Source of the DNA: CSP1-8 sp049688015
GTDB lineage: Bacteria; Desulfobacterota; Deferrimicrobia; Deferrimicrobiales; Deferrimicrobiaceae
Direction: 5' to 3'
Assembly (NCBI GenBank): GCA_049688015.1
Contig: JBAVJZ010000156.1
Span: 1-17,254 of the forward strand
Length of the DNA: 17,254 nt
Numbering within the stretch: position 1 is the first letter of the stretch; the number at the start of each line of letters is the position of its first letter. Below the pieces are notes generated by a model that saw nothing but the letters and a program-made list of their open reading frames with translations, ran no database searches and was not told where the DNA came from. Positions 13,316-17,254 of the stretch are shown here, one piece after another. The translations under genes and the position numbers were made by a program.

Positions 13316-14173
13316 TTAGAAGAATTGGAACTCGCCCCTCGGAGACAGGAGCGTGCCCGTAATTCTCAGATTAGCATTCTTGGCGTTTTTCGCCAGCAGG
13401 TCAAATATAGTGGCAATTTTTCCCTCGAGGGGATTCTCGATTTTCAGGTAAAACGTGATCGCCGACCGGGTGGGCGTGAAGATCCCCGCGATCTCGCCGG
13501 TCCCCTCGACCCGGGCACCCTCGTACGTTGCCGTGAACGAGGAGATGATCAGGGACCCTTCCCGCAACGCGAACAGGATCGTGACATCCTGGAGCAGCGC
13601 TTCCCGGATGGGCGAGGACGGCTCGGGAATCGGCACCCGTACCCAGGCGAACCGTCCCGTTCCCGTTCCGGTAATTTTTCCCGACGCCGAACGTTTCCAG
13701 CGCATACCGGCGGTATCCAGTTGGAATCCCGCCCCGGAGGAGGAGATCGGGATCAGGGGGGACAGGTCCTCGCTGGAGAGGGATGCAAGCGCGAGCCGCC
13801 CTTTGCCCGGGTCCCAGAACCGCGGAGAGGTAAAAACCTCCGCCGTGGCATTTCCCTTCGAGGCGATGCCGTGAAACGGAAGCCACCGGAGCAGGCCGGT
13901 CCACTCCCAGCTGACCCGGACCGTGTCCAGCAGGAGCCTGTCGCCGCCGGGACGGCCGATGACTACGTTGTCCATCCGGAAGGCCAGGGGAAGTTCCGTG
14001 CGCGCGGACTCCGAAGAGATCGTAAGCCCTGCCCGGGAAAGGAAAGGGCGGACGGAGGAGAGGATGACGTCGCCCGGAAGGGTATAGGTGAGCACGGAGA
14101 GGAAGACGAGGAGGAACAGGAGGGCGCCCGGGGCCAGCCATAGCCAGCGGCCCCGGGGAAAACGTCTTCTCAA
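13316..14173 (-). CDS. gspN: Type II secretion protein GspN
   Basis: The predicted protein has 285 residues. One helix near the N-terminus (about 10-32) is followed by a beta-rich periplasmic region. It contains LTISSESARTELPLAFRMDNVVI and DTVRVSW, strands typical of GspN and related AsmA-like proteins, and ends with ITGTLLSPRGEFQFF, a GspN-like C-terminus. GspN is an accessory protein of some T2SS. The start is a TTG overlapping the preceding TGA (TTGA). There is no ATG at the front of this frame, and the Arg-rich leader before the helix begins right there. It lies upstream of gspL rather than after gspM as in many systems. Confidence 0.82.
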   Translation of the reverse strand: MRRRFPRGRWLWLAPGALLFLLVFLSVLTYTLPGDVILSSVRPFLSRAGLTISSESARTELPLAFRMDNVVIGRPGGDRLLLDTVRVSWEWTGLLRWLPFHGIASKGNATAEVFTSPRFWDPGKGRLALASLSSEDLSPLIPISSSGAGFQLDTAGMRWKRSASGKITGTGTGRFAWVRVPIPEPSSPIREALLQDVTILFALREGSLIISSFTATYEGARVEGTGEIAGIFTPTRSAITFYLKIENPLEGKIATIFDLLAKNAKNANLRITGTLLSPRGEFQFF

Positions 14174-15696
14174 CGATTGTTCGCCTTACGTGCGCGTCGA
14201 ATCCACAGCAGGACCAGGGGGAGGGCAAGGAGCAGGATATCCGGGATCCGGACCGTTTTCTCACCCCCGGGGACGGATACGATCGAGCACCCGGATTCAT
14301 TGGTCTCTATCGCGCTGGCCGCGGGCAGCCCGGTAACGTCGAGGTTCCGGTTGCCCGTCCCCGACACCTCGCCGGACCAGAAGATGATGACCTTCCCCCC
14401 GGTGAGGAAAGCGAGTCCGGAGCGGGTGTAGTCCCCGGTGAGGGAGACGGGGTACTCGGACGAACCGAGGCCTACAGGGACGGGGATCTTCTGGAATTGT
14501 ACATATGGCCAAGCGCCTGTGAGCCTGAAGCCGTAGTAGGTGGATCTCGTTCCGCCGGTACCGTACCCGGTGATATGAATCTGCGAGAGGCTGTCGAGGA
14601 ACGCCTCCGGACGGAAAAGGTTGAAGTTCGTCGGAAGAATGGCCTCCCCCGGCGGGGTGCGCAGGAAATCGGTGTCGGTCCTTACCTCGACGGGGCTTCC
14701 GTCCTGATCAGCATTTTCAGGGTTGATGTTCACCAGGCCGATCTCCCCGGCGATTTCCGGCTGGGACTCGTCGATCGCCATGATGATGATGGAGCTTGTC
14801 GAGGAGACGAGAAGGATCGGGAACCCCCATTTCTTGGATCTACCGAGAATCTCCGTCGCCGCGATCGCGACGGTGTCCACTCCGTTTGTCTCTTTCACCA
14901 GCGCGTAATAGACCCCGTTTGCGGTTGCGGAGTCGGTGTTCGCGGCCCAGGCGACGTGGGCCCGTTTCGAGTCGTCGAGTTGCAGGCTGGGAAGCGGGCG
15001 GGAGCCGGAACTGCCGGGAACCGAGGAAAGCAGAAGAGGTGTTCCGGGGGAACCCGTCACGGCGGCGGTATCCAGGGAGACCCTCGCGTAGTACACGTTG
15101 AAGTCTCCCGTGATTCCCGCCCTGCCGGCATAGGCAATCCGCGCGGTTCCGTCCGAGGTGTTGATCGCAAACGAGACATCCTCGGTGAGCCCGCTAAGAC
15201 CGGTCACGAGACGCACGGACTGTTTCACCACCGCGCCGTTTTGCAGCGTTAACGTTGCCATATAAAGGGCATAGACCGGGTCCGGAGAGGAAACCGCCTT
15301 GGCCTGGAAGAATATTGCCACTTCATTGGAGGATCGGACGAGGATTTGGGGGTGCCGCGCGTCCACGTAGGCGTCGTTTCCCGGAGAGGTATTGTCGATA
15401 GCGGTGGGCGGAGTGACAAGAAAACCGGGCGTGGTCCGGGAGAGGGACAGATCGGTGAAATTGGCACTGCCGTCGATCCCCGCGTAGAACAGGAGAAAGG
15501 GACCGGCCGTGCTGGCCGCTCCGATGTAGGCCACGTGAACGAGGCCCCCCCCGACTGCCACGGCGGAGGGCTGGTCGAATACACCGGGGATGGCGGGATC
15601 GTTCACGGTCACGGTTTTTTCCGCTCCCGCGGTCGCCGCCATCGTGATGGCCAGCAATGCCAGGCAGGCCGACGCCAGGATACGTTTCATGATCAC
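14170..15696 (-). CDS. Predicted surface beta-propeller protein with C-terminal sorting tail
   Basis: The predicted protein has 508 residues and no named family is recognised. The signal peptide is MKRILASACLALLAITMAATAGA. By eye there are seven spaced repeats of a hydrophobic-strand / loop / Tyr-rich-strand pattern, for example VHVAYIG...LLFYAG (about 52-73), RIAYAGRAG...VYYARV (about 186-206), AHVAWAAN...VYYALV (about 247-267) and IHITGYG...TYYGF (about 373-390). This fits a seven-bladed propeller. The C-terminus has SGCSI (Cys470), a spacer, a helix and RRARK. The start is GTG 15696, with GGAG 7 nt ahead; ATG 15690 is nearly as good. It lies between gspK and gspN, overlapping gspN. It is probably a T2SS-exported surface protein. 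Confidence 0.78.
   Translation of the reverse strand: MIMKRILASACLALLAITMAATAGAEKTVTVNDPAIPGVFDQPSAVAVGGGLVHVAYIGAASTAGPFLLFYAGIDGSANFTDLSLSRTTPGFLVTPPTAIDNTSPGNDAYVDARHPQILVRSSNEVAIFFQAKAVSSPDPVYALYMATLTLQNGAVVKQSVRLVTGLSGLTEDVSFAINTSDGTARIAYAGRAGITGDFNVYYARVSLDTAAVTGSPGTPLLLSSVPGSSGSRPLPSLQLDDSKRAHVAWAANTDSATANGVYYALVKETNGVDTVAIAATEILGRSKKWGFPILLVSSTSSIIIMAIDESQPEIAGEIGLVNINPENADQDGSPVEVRTDTDFLRTPPGEAILPTNFNLFRPEAFLDSLSQIHITGYGTGGTRSTYYGFRLTGAWPYVQFQKIPVPVGLGSSEYPVSLTGDYTRSGLAFLTGGKVIIFWSGEVSGTGNRNLDVTGLPAASAIETNESGCSIVSVPGGEKTVRIPDILLLALPLVLLWIRRARKANNR
14173..14289 (-). other. C-terminal Gly-Cys / helix / Arg sorting tail of the propeller protein
   Basis: This encodes GCSIVS, a spacer, PDILLLALPLVLLW and IRRARK. 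Aligned by eye with the S8 protease tail it shares G-C-[AS]-I-x-S, Asp before the helix, a PLxxLW helix end and following basic residues. Both proteins are therefore likely handled by the same sorting enzyme. Confidence 0.62.
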
Positions 15697-15721
15697 CCCG
15701 CAACTCCTCGAATTTGGTGGG

Positions 15722-16681
15722 TCATTCTACCCTCCAGTACCGCCAATGTATAGTATTTCCGGTACGGATGCCCACGGCGTCGATCGTCCGGATCGTCCCG
15801 GCGACCTCCCCGGCGGAGCGGACGTGGAATGCGGTCCCCCGGACCTCCAGAAGGTCCCGGAAGCGGGTCTTCTGGTAGAGGTCGGAAAGGAAGGGGCTCA
15901 CGTTCCGGATCTCTTCGATTTTCTGGAAAGGCTTGTCCTTCCGGTACTCGATGATCTCGTTGGCACTTGTCTCCGTGATCTCCCCGGCGTCGGCCGCATC
16001 CCGGCCGGCGGACAGGGCCATGAGGACCTGCTTGGGGGCCGTGTTGAGGTTGACTTTTCCCGAGGAGTAGACGGTGATGAACGGCCTCAGTTTCTCGAAG
16101 ACCTCCGGGGTTACGCCCCGGACGAGACGGAGTTCGTCGACGGTGTCCAGGAAGTCGTTCTTCGCCTGATAGGGAAACGGCAGGGAAAGGTAGAAGGCGC
16201 TTTCCGCGCTTCCCACGCGGGGCGTGTCGTCGTTGTCGATCCAGTCGACGATCGCATCGGCGAGCAACGGGTCGATCTCGAGTATCTCGAGAAGCCTCCG
16301 GAAGACGGCGAGCTGCTGGTCGTCGGGGGCGTTCCCGTTGGGCAGCACGAGCCGGTTGATATTGATCTTCCGCTCCTCGTCCTCCACGATGATGCTGATC
16401 GTTCCTTCGCCCAGTTCGATGGGGGGCACCGGTCGCGACCAGATCTCGTCCAGCGTGTCGTAATTGTTGTTCTCCGAATCCTCCCGAAAGGCGATCCGGG
16501 CCGCGTTGATGCCTCCTTCCGCCACGATGGCCGCGCGAATGGAGTCGCGGGAGTATGCTCCCGTCTGTGCAGCCCGCGCGCCGAGCCGGAAAACTTCCCA
16601 CACCAGAGTCACGATCAGCACGAGAATCATGAGCGTGACGAGGAGGGCCACCCCCCTGTCGCCGACCCGCAGTGCCCTCAC
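15722..16681 (-). CDS. gspK: Type II secretion minor pseudopilin GspK
   Basis: The predicted prepilin has 319 residues. The leader VRALRVGDRG precedes the hydrophobic helix VALLVTLMILVLIVTLVWEV, with cleavage expected after Gly10. The residue at mature position 5 is Val rather than Glu, a hallmark of GspK, the pseudopilus tip. Large GspK alpha-domains follow, including KININRLV, AIVDWIDNDDTPR, LRLVRGVTPEVFEKL and KVNLNTAPKQVLMAL, the helix-hairpin-helix-like GspK core. The frame is open to 16852, but GTG 16681 is chosen. It starts just before the leader, overlaps the gspJ stop as GTGA, and has GGGGG 7 nt upstream. Confidence 0.95.
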   Translation of the reverse strand: MRALRVGDRGVALLVTLMILVLIVTLVWEVFRLGARAAQTGAYSRDSIRAAIVAEGGINAARIAFREDSENNNYDTLDEIWSRPVPPIELGEGTISIIVEDEERKININRLVLPNGNAPDDQQLAVFRRLLEILEIDPLLADAIVDWIDNDDTPRVGSAESAFYLSLPFPYQAKNDFLDTVDELRLVRGVTPEVFEKLRPFITVYSSGKVNLNTAPKQVLMALSAGRDAADAGEITETSANEIIEYRKDKPFQKIEEIRNVSPFLSDLYQKTRFRDLLEVRGTAFHVRSAGEVAGTIRTIDAVGIRTGNTIHWRYWRVE

Positions 16682-17254
16682 GACCCCGCCCCCTTGCGTC
16701 TCCCCGAATACGGGATCTGCGTCTCCATTCCCGCCAGATGAAGCACGACGACCCGGCGGTACTCCACCCCGGACGAGGACGTAAGGATAAACGCCACTTT
16801 TTCGGGGAGAGCGCTCTTCTTCCGGCCGCCCGTGGGCCATTCCTTCGACCACGTATTACCGTCGAAGCATTCCACCCGGAAACCCAGGAGGCGGTCCGCC
16901 AGCCGGACCTCCTGCGTAGGGATCCGGTTCTCGATCAGGGGAAGGAAGGACTCTTCCCGGTACAGCTCGATGAATCTGCCGTCCCTGCTCAGTTTCGGGA
17001 AGTATTTGAGTTTCACGATGTCGTCCGAGGGGCGCGGGCCGGACGACTGCGGAAGCATGAAGGCGGTGAAGACCAGCGTGGCGGCGGGTTTCCCGGAAAA
17101 GGTGTCCTCGTGGCTGGTAAGCGCCGTTTCCTCGATCGTGTCGGAAGAGAATGCCCCGGCGAGTTCGGTCCCGATCCGGTCGATGCTCATCCGCAGCTGC
17201 CGGGAGTCCCGGGACCGGTCCGAAAGAATCTCCCGGGCGCGATTGGTCCCCATG
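16678..17254 (-). CDS. gspJ: Type II secretion minor pseudopilin GspJ (partial, N-terminus missing)
   Basis: The frame is open to the right edge of the window, so the prepilin leader and membrane helix lie outside it. The ATG at 17253 is probably internal. The visible 191 residues include SRQLRMSIDRIGTELAGAF, the helix that follows the GspJ anchor. They also include KLKYFPKLSRDGRFIELYREE and VRLADRLLGFRVECFDGNTW, both standard for the GspJ globular domain, and a final strand before RRKGAGS. Its stop overlaps the gspK start (GTGA). The genes before it (gspG/H/I and others) are presumably further right. Confidence 0.88.
   Translation of the reverse strand, partial: MGTNRAREILSDRSRDSRQLRMSIDRIGTELAGAFSSDTIEETALTSHEDTFSGKPAATLVFTAFMLPQSSGPRPSDDIVKLKYFPKLSRDGRFIELYREESFLPLIENRIPTQEVRLADRLLGFRVECFDGNTWSKEWPTGGRKKSALPEKVAFILTSSSGVEYRRVVVLHLAGMETQIPYSGRRKGAGS

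Noticed and set aside
15590..16741. 383-residue + strand open frame opposite gspK
   Set aside because: gspK on the other strand has clear family motifs. Long antisense frames are common in high-G+C coding DNA, and this one shows no domain.
1..17254. tRNA or rRNA genes, CRISPR arrays, insertion sequences, attachment sites
   Set aside because: No cloverleaf, direct-repeat array, transposase-like product or terminal inverted repeats were seen on reading; almost all sequence is accounted for by genes.

Overview
This window comes from a Gram-negative (diderm) bacterium. It contains an outer-membrane secretin, type II secretion (T2SS) parts, a lipoprotein and sigma-54 control. A gspN gene beside gspK/L/M, and secreted proteins ending in a Gly-Cys / membrane helix / Arg-rich sorting tail, suggest a deltaproteobacterial or related subsurface lineage (Desulfobacterota/Geobacter-like). 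That placement is inference; there is no rRNA or marker gene here. Coding is dense: one gene is on the + strand and everything else reads on the - strand, so operons run from high to low coordinates.

Left block (1-6178, - strand): a Tad/Flp pilus operon. In transcription order it has the Flp pilin, a TadE pseudopilin, a TadG-like protein, a second TadE-like pseudopilin, an unrecognised small secreted or anchored protein, CpaB/RcpC, the secretin CpaC/RcpA, the CpaF/TadA ATPase and the start of TadB, which runs off the left edge. Genes are separated by at most about 12 nt or overlap. No TadZ/CpaE, prepilin peptidase or RcpB lies between the genes seen.

Control block (6179-7896): a 188-nt leader region, a sigma-54 activator with an N-terminal FHA domain in place of a receiver domain, and a 183-nt divergent intergenic region. 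The pilin and the activator are each preceded by a sigma-54 -24/-12 promoter with exact spacing. The two promoters match at 16 of 20 positions. A perfect 7+1+7 dyad lies about 128 nt upstream of the predicted pilin transcription start. Together this reads as a self-contained circuit in which the FHA activator drives the pilus operon and probably itself.

A free-standing PAS-domain gene (7897-8352, +) separates the two blocks.

Right block (8349-17254, - strand): the distal part of a T2SS operon: gspJ (cut by the right edge), gspK, a predicted beta-propeller surface protein, gspN, gspL, gspM, a lipoprotein and a large subtilisin-like protease. Most junctions are start/stop overlaps, so the two presumed cargo proteins appear built into the secretion operon. 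Both carry related C-terminal sorting tails. The lipoprotein upstream of the protease resembles the protease's own propeptide, which suggests a coupled inhibitor or folding helper.

Base composition differs across the junction. Sampled lines in the pilus/regulator half are about 40-57% G+C (mostly near 50%), against about 57-65% in the T2SS half. This fits separate histories for the two modules.
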